A stretch of 58,860 nt of DNA from Pelagophyceae sp. CCMP2097 (taxonomy: Eukaryota; Sar; Pelagophyceae), in the NCBI GenBank assembly GCA_026770575.1, contig MU657164.1, positions 241,255 through 300,114 on the forward strand, in the 5' to 3' direction. Shown here piece after piece: positions 1 through 9,190 of this stretch. Each line of letters opens with the position of its first letter. The first letter of the stretch is position 1. A model generated the notes under the pieces. The model saw nothing but the letters and a program-made list of their open reading frames with translations. It ran no database searches and was not told where the DNA came from. Both the position numbers and the translations under genes were made by a program.

Positions 1-305
1 TGTCACGGGGACCTTGTCACAGGGTTCTTGTCATTGGGACCTTGTCACGGGGACCTTGTCACAGGGACCTTGTCACGGGGACTTTGTCACAGGGTTCTTG
101 TCACGGGGACCTTGTCACGAGGACCTTGTCACAGGGTTCTTGTCACGGGGACCTTGTCACGGGGACCTTGTCACGGGATCCTTGTCACGGGGACCTTGTC
201 ACAGGGTTCTTGTCATTGGGTTCTTGTCATTGGGACCTTTTCATTGGGACGTTGCCACGGGGACTTGAATGGAGGCAACTTGCCACGAGGACCCTGCCAA
301 AGGGA
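1..305. repeat. 15-bp minisatellite, GGGACCTTGTCAC type
   Basis: About 20 degenerate tandem copies of a 15-bp unit around GGGACCTTGTCACGG. Variants carry GGGTTCTTGTCA in place of GGGACCTTGTCA. Because 15 is a multiple of 3 and the unit has few stops, three overlapping frames stay open and give periodic five-residue peptides; these are not credible genes. The same unit recurs at 29232-30770 and 31480-31800. It may lie inside an intron of the UDP-galactopyranose mutase gene that follows. Confidence 0.93.
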
Positions 306-868
306 CTTTGCCGCATGGTTTTGGCAGAGTGACGTCGTCACTGAGGGCCCTCGTCGAAGGCTCCGGGGTTTGAAGGCGCGTCGTTTCAAGGACGTCGCCA
401 TCGGGAGACGAGTCGCAAGGGTATTGGGGGCCCTCGTCACGACGGGGGCACAGCATCCTCGAAGCGGGGACCTTTCACCGCAGCAAAGTCCATTCGATGT
501 CGTATTGCGGACGTTGGGTCGTGGCAACGCCGTCTGATCGGGCCCTCTCGTTGCCGCGTCTTCTCGCGACGACGTTTGGCGAGGTATCAGGGTCCTCAGC
601 CTGAATAAAACGTTCAAGGCGGCCACGTCCGAGGGACCCACGTCAAAAGGGCCCTTTGTCAAAGAACCCCGTTCAAAATGAACCCCGTCAAGGTGTGAGA
701 GGCAACCTCATCAACTTTTTGTCGGGAAGAGTGCCATCTTCTGAGAGAGACGCCCCGCGCGAGCCTTTCCGCGCGAACCGTGCCGCGGGGGCCTCCGAAC
801 CCGGCCCGCGCAGCTCGGGGGCTCCAAGCGTGCGTCTCGAAGGCGCCCAACGAAGAAGTGCGCCTTAG
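306..868. other. gene-free stretch with decayed minisatellite
   Basis: No convincing exon. Scattered GGGACC, GGGCCC and CCCCGTCAA pieces suggest the 15-bp array has decayed to about 700. The end of the stretch (CCTTAG at 863-868) reads as a 3' splice site for the exon starting at 869. Confidence 0.5.
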
Positions 869-1755
869 GTCACGGTCAAGCTCAACGTCGACTTTTTCGC
901 GGCGCGCGACGCCGGCTTGCTGCCGGACTTTGGCACCCTCGTGTATACCGGCCCCATCGACTCGTACTTCGCGCGCCAGGGCCTGCCCAAGCTGGAGTAA
1001 GGGCGACTTCAAATCTCGAAAAAAGGCGCCAGTGCCGCAACCCGCGGACACAGGTACCGCTCCGTGCGCTTCGAGGAGGAATTCGTCGAGGTGCGCGCGG
1101 AAGCGGGGGTCCATCTCCTGAAAATACCCCGAAAATACCCCGAAAATACCCCGAAAATACCCAGGACCCCGAGGACGGCTTCTTCCAAGAAGCGTTCGTC
1201 GTCAACTACCCCTCGCCCGACGTGCCCTTTACGCGCATCGTGGAGTACAAGCACATTTGCAACCAGCCCACCAACGTGAAGAAGGGCCTCGTCAAGGTGC
1301 GTTCTTCCGAAAATCGCGTTTTAAAATTTCATTTTTTAAAACCCCCGCATTGTGGGAAATCCCCCGCAGGGCACGCGCATCGCGCGCGAGTACACCACCG
1401 CCGACGGCGACCCGTACTACCCGGTCCCCAACGCGGCGAACCACGCGCTGTACGAGCAGTACCGCGCGTTGGCGGAGAGGGAGAGCGGCGTCTGCTTCGT
1501 GGGACGGCTGGCGTCGTACAAGTACTTCAACATGGACCAGGTCCTTTTCTGCTTTTCTGCAGAGTTGCCTCGATTCGCCCCTGATTCGACCCAATTGCAC
1601 CAGGCCATCCTCAATGCCTTGGAGATCTTCGACTCGCTCAAGGAAAAAGGGGAACTGCAGCCCAAGCGCCGGTGCGTTCAACGGCCTGGAATCCGTGAAA
1701 ACCACGCGCTCTCCCTAGGCCCGAGGACTTTGGCCCCGGCGACGGGCCCAAGTAG
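869..1755 (+). CDS. glf: UDP-galactopyranose mutase, C-terminal exons (5' end missing)
   Basis: FAD-dependent flavoenzyme that interconverts UDP-galactopyranose and UDP-galactofuranose, the donor for galactofuranose in glycans. Six exons join in frame: 869-996, 1054-1090, 1165-1296, 1370-1540, 1604-1671 and 1719-1755. The introns are GT-AG, 47-74 bp long. The spliced product reads VKLNVDFF, LVYTGPIDSYF, KLEYRSVRFE, VVNYPSPDVPFTRIVEYKH, REYTTADGDPYYPVPN and VGRLASYKYFNMDQ, matching the conserved C-terminal half of the family, including the FAD-contacting GRLA-YKY-NMDQ motif. It ends at TAG 1753-1755. The N-terminal Rossmann half (GxGxxG) is absent. Either the 5' exons lie left of the window, across an intron holding the minisatellite, or the gene is 5'-truncated. 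The second intron (1091-1164) contains four copies of an 11-bp CCCCGAAAATA repeat. Family assignment is strong; whether the gene is functional is unknown. Confidence 0.88.
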
Positions 1756-2090
1756 ACGCGCTTCTGTGCACGGGGCGTGTATCTGCACACACGAGGCCCC
1801 GCGCCGCAAAACGACGACATTGCCCAGTTCCAATGGGCACTGCATTTGAAATGACGACTAAACTACGTACGGCCAAAGGCCGGCTGCGAGCCCGGTGCCG
1901 CGCCGATGGGCTTTGGGGGGCATCCTCTCAGTGCGGGTATTTTCCTCAACATGGTCGGGGACCGTGGTCCGGGACCGTGGTCCGGGACCGTGGTCCGGGG
2001 ACCGTCTTCAAGGGACCGTCTTCAAGGGCCGATACGAGGGGCCGCTTTCGGGAGCGTATACGGACCGTAATAAGGCTTCCGTCGACGTGC
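1756..2090. other. gene-free; short GGTCCGGGACCGT tandem repeat
   Basis: Likely 3' flank of the mutase gene. At about 1951-2030 there is a short tandem array of GGACCGTGGTCCGG units, each itself near-palindromic, followed by two copies of GGGACCGTCTTCAA. No ORF worth calling. Confidence 0.6.
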
Positions 2091-2123
2091 TTATTCCAGG
2101 CTCCCAAAGGGAGCCGTAGTAGT
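2091..2123 (+). repeat. hairpin module GGCTCCC-AAA-GGGAGCC
   Basis: TTATTCCAGGCTCCCAAAGG and onward: a 7-bp stem with a 3-nt loop, followed by GTAGTAGTT. The same module with small changes occurs at 3055-3088, 4423-4581 (paired, inverted), 44871-44892 and 46641-46683. Here it directly abuts the SINE-like element starting near 2124. Confidence 0.8.
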
Positions 2124-2530
2124 TATTACAAGAGCGCGCCGGAGGCACACGGAGGACCCGACTTCGAGCGAAGGATACAGACAAATCCCATTGCAATGCC
2201 CACGTAAATAATTAAAATTATTTCACTAATCGCCGATTTTGCGGCCGACCAGATTCGAACCTGAGACCACCTTCTTCTTCTATGATGATTCCAACGAGGC
2301 TCCTGCTCGACCTCCACTCCCAATTTGAGCAATCGCATCAACCATCAATCGCTGAATTGGCCGAGTTGCTGCCCTTTCCTCCCAAAGGCGGAACCTCGCG
2401 GATTTACCCGCGAACGGGCGGACGGACAGACCAAATTGCCCCTGGCAATCCTTCGATCAAAGGACCCGGAGGGCCCTTGCCGTAAACTGACGTTGATCAA
2501 ACGGCAAGGACCCTTCGGGTCCTCAATTAT
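2124..2530 (-). mobile_element. SINE-like element, copy 1 (tRNA-like promoter, hairpin end)
   Basis: About 405 bp, homologous to 11228-11661. On the minus strand a tRNA-like region (about 2233-2340) has an A-box-like stretch (TTGCTCAAATTGGGAG) and a clear B-box-like GGTTCGAATCTGG (complement of 2249-2261). The plus-strand right end holds a long imperfect hairpin: arms 2461-2483 and 2501-2523, 21 of 23 positions pairing, 17-nt loop. No coding capacity. Calling it a SINE is inference from the polymerase III-like boxes, repetition and lack of ORF. Confidence 0.6.
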
Positions 2531-3054
2531 TTGCACCAGGGCCTGAAATCGGCTACTGGATAGCGAAGGCCAAGGGCAAGAGGCTAACAAATCCCTAGTT
2601 TTTGGAATTTTGGGTTGCTGCCTTGGAGCGACGTACACATACATGCCCGAGTACCTTTAAAAAAAAATGAGTTTGACCCCTTTCAAAAGCCCAAAAAGTC
2701 GTTTATCGCTTAAAAGACAACTTTTTCAAATCTTAGTAAAAGTAGAATTTCCGGACTCGCCGCTTCAGCGCGCGTCGAATGCGCGAAGTGGCGTCTTAAA
2801 TCTCATAAGGCCAACTTTTGAGATTTTAAAAATGCATTGATTTTCAGATAATTGTAATGATTTCTGAAAATTGCAATGATTTCTGAAAATTGCAATGATT
2901 TTCAGACGACCGGGACTGTGGACGGCGCAGCGGCCGGCGTGCGCTGAACAACGGAGCGCGCGCGCCGGCCTCGATGCGCGCGAGCGGTGACTCGCCAAAG
3001 CCAGCCCGCCGGCCGCTGCTGGCGCCCCGGGACCGCGAGGCGTTGGCCCGCGCG
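2531..3054. other. gene-free; two repeat segments
   Basis: Positions 2665-2830 are homologous to the complement of 46335-46500 (shared GAGTTTGACCCC, GTTTATCGCT, GCTTCAGCGCGCGTCGAATG). At 2840-2907 there are three tandem copies of an AT-rich unit TGATTTCTGAAAATTGCAA. No gene seen. Confidence 0.65.
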
Positions 3055-3088
3055 TATTCCAGGCTTCCGAAGGGAGCCGTAGTAGTTC
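3055..3088 (+). repeat. hairpin module GGCTTCC-GAA-GGGAGCC
   Basis: Same module as 2091-2123, with one stem mismatch. It is followed by TTTTTGCACCAGGGC, which also follows the unrelated-sequence hairpin of the SINE-like element at 2527-2541. Confidence 0.75.
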
Positions 3089-3179
3089 TTTTTGCACCAG
3101 GGCATGTCGCCGAAAAGAATCGCCTAAAAAAAGTCGACGAAATCGACTTTTGTTGTGGTGCGAATTTTTTAACCGCCGC

Positions 3180-3590
3180 AGCCGCGAAGCGGGCGCCGTC
3201 GCCCGCGCGTCGAGGGGCGTCGTTCGCGCGCGAGCCGTCGCCCGTGCGGCGGCCATCGCTCGCGCGGCTGTCACTATACTCGCCGCAGCCAGCCCGCCGG
3301 CCGCTGTCGACGCTCCGGAACCGCGACACGCCGGCCTGCGCCGCCGCCGCAGCCGCGCAGCGAGCGCCGTCGTCCGCGCGCCGGGCTGCGACGCCCGAGC
3401 GCGCGCAGTCGCCCGTGCGGCGACCATCGCCCGCGCGGCTGTCGCTGAACTCGGCGAAGCCACAGTGCGCAGTGGGCGCCGTCGCCCGCGCGTCGGGCGG
3501 CGTCGCACGAGAGCGTGACGTTGCCGTGAGGCGGTTCATCGCCCGCGCGGCATTCGCTGGACTCGGCGAGGCCACCGTCGAGGTCAGCTG
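3180..3590. repeat. GC-rich about 110-bp repeat, three degenerate copies
   Basis: Three diverged copies of a unit running GCCGTCGCCCGCGCG, GGCGGCGTCGC, GTGCGGCGACCATCGCCC, GCGGCTGTCGCTGGACTCGG; a fourth lies at about 4610-4720. Frames stay open (Ala/Arg-rich peptides) through composition. I see no domain and call no gene. Confidence 0.6.
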
Positions 3591-3712
3591 TCTGCGCACA
3601 GGAACCGCGAGTGTGACCTGGCGCCCGTCCGTCGCCTCCGCCTCCGAACTTCCCCTTCCCCCATTTCCTTTTGCGATTGCCCCGCGCTGTTTGAGGGTTT
3701 GATTTAATAATA

Positions 3713-4385
3713 GACAGCTTCACTTTTTTCAAGCTACTTTCAAGCTGACCTCGCACTTTGCATAACGTCGCCTAAAACGCTTTAACGAGCAAGAACCAAG
3801 CCGACGGTGCTATGCGCATCTCCTGCTGACGCCGATGCGCCCAGCGCGCTCAGATCCTTCAGACTCGATGATGGAATTAGACAAGTTCACTTTTTTTAAA
3901 GCTACTTTTCAAGCTACTTTTTCAACATATCTTTTGTCGCTTCAACGTGAGCGCGAAGCGGCGTCAAGGGCGCCTTCCTTCGGCCACCCAGGTGACATGG
4001 CGCGCGGGACGGGGCACGTCGGCCCCGCGACCGGCCCGCGCCTCGACGGAGGCGCGGGCACCATCGGCGCCGCCCCGCCCGCCAGAGGCCGCGCCCCGCC
4101 CCCTCCGCGCGGCGCACCCGCACGGCGCGCCCGCGCCGCGCCCGCGCCGCGCGCCCGCACCGGGTTAACGCTCATCTAACGTTCGCTCAACGCTCATCCA
4201 ACGAACTCTCCCCGCGCTTTAAAGCATTTCCGCGCTTTAAAAGCTGCTTGAAAGCTGCTTGAAAGTAGCTAACTTTCAAGCTCATCTTGAAAGTTAGCTA
4301 CTTTCAAGCAGCTTTACACGCAAATGCAGACTTTTAAAGCAGCTTGAAAGCAGCTTGAAAGTAGCTTGAAAAAAGTGAAGCTGTC
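3713..4385. mobile_element. 673-bp TIR element, TA-flanked (MITE-like)
   Basis: Perfect 35-bp terminal inverted repeats: left GACAGCTTCACTTTTTTCAA..., right its complement ending at 4385. TA lies directly outside both ends (3711-3712 and 4386-4387). No transposase ORF. A TA duplication and TIRs fit a non-autonomous Tc1/mariner-like element. Further copies of the terminal motif lie inside: AGACAAGTTCACTTTTTTTA at about 3888-3907, and many AGCTTGAAAG/CTTTCAAGCT words at 4240-4380, so it folds extensively. The TIR shares TTCACTTTTTT with the elements at 34786 and 45594. Confidence 0.85.
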
Positions 4386-4422
4386 TAATAGTCAGTAAAT
4401 TTAAACAGGAACCGCGAGGCGA

Positions 4423-4581
4423 TTATTCCAGGCTCCCGAAGGGAGCCGTAGTAATTCTTAATTAAGGTCCGTTGGGAAATTCGGTCCGTTCATCAGGGAC
4501 ATTGTTCCTGACGAACGGGCGGGAAAACTGAACGGAACTTAAATAAGGATTACGACGGCTCTCTTCGGGAGCCTGGAATAA
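4423..4581. mobile_element. 159-bp inverted-repeat element built from two hairpin modules
   Basis: Starts TTATTCCAGGCTCCCGAAGG and ends with the near-complement GGGAGCCTGGAATAA. The arms continue inward through GTAGTAATTCTTAATTAAGG and its partner CTTAAATAAGGATTACGACGG. The centre has its own stem (GTTCATCAGGGAC against GTTCCTGACGAAC). The single hairpin modules elsewhere in the window are half-copies of this element. Confidence 0.78.
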
Positions 4582-5218
4582 GCCCGCGCCGCCGCCGCAG
4601 CAGCGCATCGGGCGCCGTCGCCCGCGCGCCGGGCGGCGTCGCCCGAGCGCGCGCCGTCGCACATGCGGCGGCCGTCGCCCGCGCAGTTGTCGCTGGACTC
4701 GGCGAGACCACAGTCAAGGTCAGCGTCGCTCGCGCGCGTCAAGGTCGGCGTGCGACGAGCCCAAGCCCGTCACCGCGCGCGTCAAGGGGCTGTTTCGAGG
4801 GACTTTCTCGAGGAGCTTGCTCGGGGGGTCGGAGTGCGCAGTCAAACTCAAGGTGCGAGGTCAAGGGAGCCGTCGTTCTCCAACGGCCTGTGCAGCGGCC
4901 CCCGAAACGTTTCGGAAACATTCTACACAGATTAATTTAACAAAAGTGCGAGAGTTTCGGGTTTCGGAAGCCAAAAAAGATTTGCGAGATTCGGAAGGGA
5001 GTACCTACCTACACCGATTCACCCACTCCGCCACCTCACCCGCCGCCCTCGGCCGCCGCGCGCCTCGACCGCCGCGCGCCTCGGCCGGCACCCGCACCGC
5101 GCGGCGCGCGCACGAAGGCCGACGAAGCGCGAGGTCGCGCGCAAGCGACTTCGCGCAAATGCTCCTCTCGCGCAGAGGCGACGATTCGCAACGAGGCTCA
5201 CTCCGCGCACGGCCGACC
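4582..5218. other. GC-rich flank upstream of BTB fragment
   Basis: Contains the fourth copy of the GC-rich repeat (about 4610-4720). Beyond that I see only GC-rich sequence; an open frame runs into the BTB fragment but its N-terminal part shows no domain. Confidence 0.45.
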
Positions 5219-5611
5219 ATGCAAGCGGCGCCCGCGCGCGCCGCAAACGGCGCGCCGCAGCGCGCCGAGGAAAAAACGCCCGACGACGACGCGGCGTGCG
5301 CGCCGCCGCCCTGTAAGCAGATCAAGCTCGACGTCACCGGCACGCGCTTCCAGACGTTGAGTTCCGTCCTATCGCACGTCGAGTCGGCCATGCTGGGCAG
5401 GATGTTTGGCAGATGCGCGGCCAAGCTCCCGCCGGAAGACGGTTCGAGTTTGGGTGGCGGCGGCGCGCGCTTCCGTTTGCTGCTCGACCTATGCGGCGCT
5501 TTGCGCGATCTCGAAAACGCCCCGCAGCGCGCGCTGGCCGCCGACGAAGTCGTTGCGGCGCCCGGGCGACGGCCGGCACGGGAGTATGGCGGTCCTGGGA
5601 GACTCGAATAG
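5219..5611 (+). CDS. BTB/T1 (KCTD-like) domain protein, short or fragmentary
   Basis: Predicted 130-residue product from ATG 5219. A Pro/Ala-rich lead is followed by a K+-channel-tetramerisation-type BTB domain (about residues 40-100): IKLDVTGTRFQTLSSVLSHV then ESAMLGRMFGR. It aligns with IRLNVGGARFETSRAVLTKV then EDSMLGRMFGR in the intact BTB-Kelch protein at 47628-49117. The usual FIDRDGxxFRxILDFLR segment is degenerate (GGGGARFRLLLDL) and no Kelch repeats follow before the stop. T1 domains oligomerise and often recruit cullin-3. This is either a small stand-alone T1 protein or a truncated pseudogene of the BTB-Kelch family; the decay of the second half of the fold favours the latter. The frame is open further upstream, so the start is uncertain. 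Confidence 0.55.
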   Translation: MQAAPARAANGAPQRAEEKTPDDDAACAPPPCKQIKLDVTGTRFQTLSSVLSHVESAMLGRMFGRCAAKLPPEDGSSLGGGGARFRLLLDLCGALRDLENAPQRALAADEVVAAPGRRPAREYGGPGRLE

Positions 5612-6146
5612 GGCGCGGCTCGTTTCACGCACACGGCAACCGAAAGGCCGCGACAAAAGAGCAGACGCCCCATATTCCGGAATCTAATTGCAATCGTGTT
5701 CAGACCCTTCGAGGCGGTTGGCACCGGGTGCATCGCAAGAGTTTGACCTCGCACTTTAGATTCGCACTTGGCACGAACCCACCGTGGGGGAATGGCTTAC
5801 GCGACGCGTGTCGTGGAAGAGCAGGATGGGAATGGCTTACGCGACGCGTGTCGTGGAAGAGCAGGGCATGGACGAGCAGTGACAATGAGTCCACCGGAGT
5901 TGAAGTAGATTTCCGTCAGAAAAGGGGGCGCCGAGCATACCTGGCGGAAGGAGGAAGTCGGACGAGGGCGCGGTCCTACAACACGAAGGATTCCACGCCA
6001 CTCTCGAGGCTCCTTGTCACTGCGCGTCGGCCCAGACTCTCGAAGAACACCGAACATGAATTCAAAGAACTATGGGGGATATTCAAATCCCTAAAGAGTG
6101 AGCTGCGGATACCTAAAGAGCGACCGCGGACCGTCACGACGACGGC
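5612..6146. other. gene-free; tandem and dispersed repeats
   Basis: A 40-bp unit (AATGGCTTACGCGACGCGTG...) is tandemly repeated at 5791-5868 and has a diverged complement at about 37090-37140. Positions 5739-5757 (GAGTTTGACCTCGCACTTT) recur at about 47338-47356. Positions 5903-6070 are a direct repeat of 6647-6790. Confidence 0.65.
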
Positions 6147-6400
6147 CTCAAACCCGCCGGACGAACTCTGGGGACCAAGCAGCGACCGCTGACCGTCGAG
6201 CCGGCGTTCGTTCGTTGGTTCCATCTTGATGGACCCAGCGGCGACCCCCGCCCGTCGCGTCGGTGGCCCATGCCCGTTGTGTCCAAACTGTTGGACCCAG
6301 CGGCAGTCGCCGACCGGCGTGTCGGCGGCCTCACACCCGCCGGACAACTCGAAAGACCCCGCGGCGACCGCCGACCATCGCGTCGGCGGCCCCGTGTCGA
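6147..6400. repeat. about 60-bp tandem repeat, 3-4 degenerate copies
   Basis: Repeats of GACCCAGCGGCGACC, CCGACC-TCGCGTCGGCGGCC and ACCCGCCGGACAACTC blocks. Open frames across it are compositional. Confidence 0.6.
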
Positions 6401-7147
6401 GGCGCGCGAAGTGCGAGTATGGTGTTCAATGCGGGTATTGCAAACACATTCCCCCCACCCTCAGAAGTGTACTCGCAGCTGCGGATCAGGGCCAAGTTGT
6501 CGCAGTTGACGAATTGCAACTCTGGGCGCAGGCAACGAACGTGCGCACATGACACTCGAAAGTGTGATGTGTGAGTTGGAAACGTCCCCCTGAAGATGAT
6601 AGCGTGCAGGGCGTGGACTTTACAGTGACAAAGGACGCTCCAAAGATTTCCGTCGAAAGAGGACACCGAGTATACGAGGACGGGGGGGGCCTACGGCATC
6701 GAATGCTTTCAAGCCTCTCTCGAGACTCGTTGTCACTGCTCGAAGGCCGGCTCTCGCAGAACACCCGAAACTCATTCAGAGGAGGCGGTCAAAATCGAGG
6801 AAGTATGCACACGATGAGAAAGCGACACGTTACGTGCGGACGGCCCGGGACCGCGGCCTTGCGAATAGCCCAAATTCCGAGGGCCGTGATCGTTATGAGC
6901 GAGCGACATGCCAGAGCCGCGCCGTCTTGTCGGCGCTCCCCGTCGAAACATGCTCGCCGTCGGGCGAGAACGCGCAGCTCAAGACGGCGCAGTTGTGGCA
7001 CTCGAGCGCGTATGGAAAGGAGGGTAGTGGCTTCGTGGCGGGATCATCGGCGTCGTGGCGGCATCTCTGCAAGAGAGGGCATCACCTTCTTGCGGGCTGC
7101 TCGACGTGGTTCGTTGCGCATGGCGCCGTCGGCACCGTAGAGATCTC
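6401..7147. other. no gene; direct repeat and Kelch 3' flank
   Basis: 6647-6790 is the second copy of the 5903-6070 repeat (GATTTCCGTC...AGAACAC). On the minus strand about 7000-7140 is downstream of the Kelch remnant and contains the CGCCATGCGCAACG and GTCGAGCAGCCCGC block also found downstream of the other Kelch copies. Confidence 0.55.
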
Positions 7148-7682
7148 GTCACTGCCGGTGCCGCGCCGCTCGCGCGCCCGTTTCCGCATAGACGGCGAGC
7201 ACCGCCGTCGTCCATATACCGCCCGCCGTAGATGTCACTGCCGGCGCCGCACGGCCCGGGCTCCCGTTTGAGCGTCGACGGCGAGCACCTCCGTCGTCGA
7301 TACACCGCCCCCGAGCACGAGGATCCGCTGTGCTTCCTCTGCGACGTCGGGTCGAACGGCTGCGATGCCCGTGCGCGCACTCGGCATGGCCGGCCCGGGC
7401 GAATACTCCATCGTCGCCACGTTGAGGAGCTCGGTCGTAGCCAATGGCGTGTTTGCCGAGTCCCGCCCGCCAACGACGAGGAAGTGCTGCGTATCGACGG
7501 GCACGGCCGCACAGTAACAGCGTGCCGAACAGCGGCGCGAACGACATGGTCCGGACGTCGAGGATTTCCGTCGTAGTCAAAGATCCTGCACCTAGGTACC
7601 CCCTTTCTGACACACCAAAAGAGCGATGACTGCCTCTGCCAACCTCAAGCGCCGCACCTCGTCCTCCTGAGCGCGGGCGCAC
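7148..7682 (-). pseudogene. Kelch-repeat gene remnant (C-terminal part)
   Basis: Minus-strand reading gives the end of a Kelch propeller close to the intact protein at 47628-49117: TTTEILDVRTMSFAP, a frameshift and small deletion, then VDTQHFLVVGGRDSANTPLA, TTELLNVATMEYSPGPAMPS, RTGIAAVRPDVAEEAQRILV and the family C-terminus STTEVLAVDAQTGARAVRRR. The BTB domain and early blades are missing. The leucine-rich stretch RLRLAEAVIALLV at its start resembles the segment after the BTB domain, so much of the middle has been deleted. After the stop, about 78 bp encoding the C-terminal tag are duplicated (copies near 7148-7222 and 7230-7305). Broken frame and missing domains make it a pseudogene. Confidence 0.8.
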
Positions 7683-7865
7683 CTCGCGACCTCGTTCACC
7701 GGAGCCAGGCGCACGTGCTCCGGGCAGTCCCGAAACCCCGAACTCTCCCGTGGCCCTGGGGCGGTTTTGCCCTTTCCCTGCAGCCGTTTTACCTCACCGC
7801 TTAGGCGTCTGGCGCAACGCGGACCCGGCGCTTGGCCTCGACCTGCGACGGCGTCGTGCGGACCC

Positions 7866-8013
7866 GGCGCTGCCCGCAGCAAGGGCCCGCAGCCGGCCCC
7901 GCAGCCGGGCCCGCAGCCGGGCCCCGCAGCCGGGCCCGCAGCCGGGCCCCGCAGCCGGGCCCGCAGCCGGGCCCGCAGCCGGGCCCGCAGCCGGGCCCGC
8001 AGCCGGGCACAAC
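7866..8013. repeat. 12-bp minisatellite GCCCGCAGCCGG
   Basis: Twelve or so near-perfect copies of GCCCGCAGCCGG (with GGCCCCGCAGCC variants). It yields PAAG/PQPG/GCGP periodic peptides in all frames on both strands, which I do not count as genes. Confidence 0.93.
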
Positions 8014-8868
8014 CGGAGCCGGCTATCGCCGCTGCCGCGCCCCTACTTCCTTAACCCAACCAACCCAAACATCGGCCACGCCGTCCGCCGGTCCACAATA
8101 TGCTGGTATGCCTAGCCAGCGATCAAACGCCTCGGCGTGCGAGAACAAGGCCCGCCCGCCCTCGAACTGAGCCGCCGGAAGAATATACCAACCGGCTGAC
8201 ATCGGTGCTGTCTAAAACCGACCAAAGGTTCCATTCAGTGAGGCGGACGACCCAGATCGTCGCTCCTGCTTAGGGCCGGTGGCCAGCCCGATCTACTGTC
8301 CGCTCTGCGACAGTCTTTCCCGGGATATAAATAATCAACCCTCACGCCTCAGGTACGAATTTGATTTGGGCTCGCGAGTTGAGAGTTGTACGTGGTTCCG
8401 TTTAACGGAGAGATAACTGCAAGTGCAGGCAAGCTCTATATATCAACGGGTTTTTCACGGGGTTTTATTTGGTAGGGTATCACTTTCGATAAGGGTATCA
8501 CTTTGAGCTGAAGCTCTCTAATGCCCTTTGACGATTTGACCGAGATACGACCAGAGGCGATTTCGAAAATGGTCTTGTAGGGCGCGCAGTGCCTCTGGAA
8601 CAAATGTTTGGGGGCTCCGCAGAGGCCAGACGTGGACCGCAAATGCCACAAAAGTCCGCTCCGTAGCTTCCACCGTCAGCGCGGGCAAGACGCGCCGAAA
8701 ACGCACATTTTTGTGCGATGCCAACTTTTCAACTCCCAATGATGACCTTCGAGCCCCTGGTTCCGTTCAAGGGTCAAATTCAGTTGAAGCCGGAAGTCCC
8801 CGCCGTCGTCTCCTCGGTGGACCCGCGCCTTTCGCCGGCGGGCGCCTCGTTTGTTCGAAATGTCCGAG
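8014..8868. other. no gene recognised
   Basis: Mixed-composition DNA. A motif near 8331-8352 (CGGGATATAAAT...CCTCACGCCTCA) recurs at 44514-44540 beside another Kelch remnant. A minus frame at 8518-8739 is open but matches nothing I know. Confidence 0.4.
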
Positions 8869-8962
8869 GTGGGTTTCGAGGTGGGTTTCGAGGTGGCATC
8901 GAGATTCGAAGATGGTTTCGAGATGGCTTCGAAATAGCTTCGAAATGGCTTCGAGATGCATC
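8869..8962. repeat. tandem GGTTTCGAGATG-type repeat
   Basis: Seven to eight degenerate 12-bp units (GGTTTCGAGGTG, GGCTTCGAAATG and similar). Confidence 0.8.
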
Positions 8963-8974
8963 GCCCCCAGAGTA

Positions 8975-9190
8975 GGGGGTGGCACTGAAAGTTGTAAAAG
9001 AAAAAAGTCGCCGTTGGCGCCAAGATTTGGCATGCCGAGAGAGCTCGCCGAGAGAGAACCCACAAGCCAATTTTCATCGTCATTGGCCGTAAACTCATCG
9101 CGCGGCGAGTGCACAAAGATGGCATTTTTTTCTCATACTATTATCATTATGGCAAGGGGGCCTTTTCGGGCCACGGTGCGGCGCTGAGGC
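8975..9190 (-). repeat. dispersed repeat D1, copy 1
   Basis: About 215 bp shared with 22990-23240 and 40880-41105. Conserved words include GAGAGAGCTCGCCGAGAGAG, AACTCATCGCG and GGGGGCCTTTTCGGGCCAC. Read on the strand shown here, the three copies keep one frame partly open with a recurring VSRRALSS peptide, so it may derive from a coding sequence. No domain recognised. Confidence 0.65.

Noticed and set aside
1..305. CRISPR array
   Set aside because: The units are contiguous, 15 bp, degenerate and lack spacers; the genome is eukaryotic.
2233..2340. Functional tRNA gene
   Set aside because: The B box is good, but the T-stem mispairs and the A-to-B spacing and repetition fit a SINE head better.
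3182..3702. Ala/Arg-rich genes on both strands at 3-3.7 kb
   Set aside because: The open frames follow from a GC-rich tandem repeat; no domain.
7866..8054. PAAG/PQPG repeat protein genes on both strands
   Set aside because: A 12-bp GC minisatellite explains all frames.
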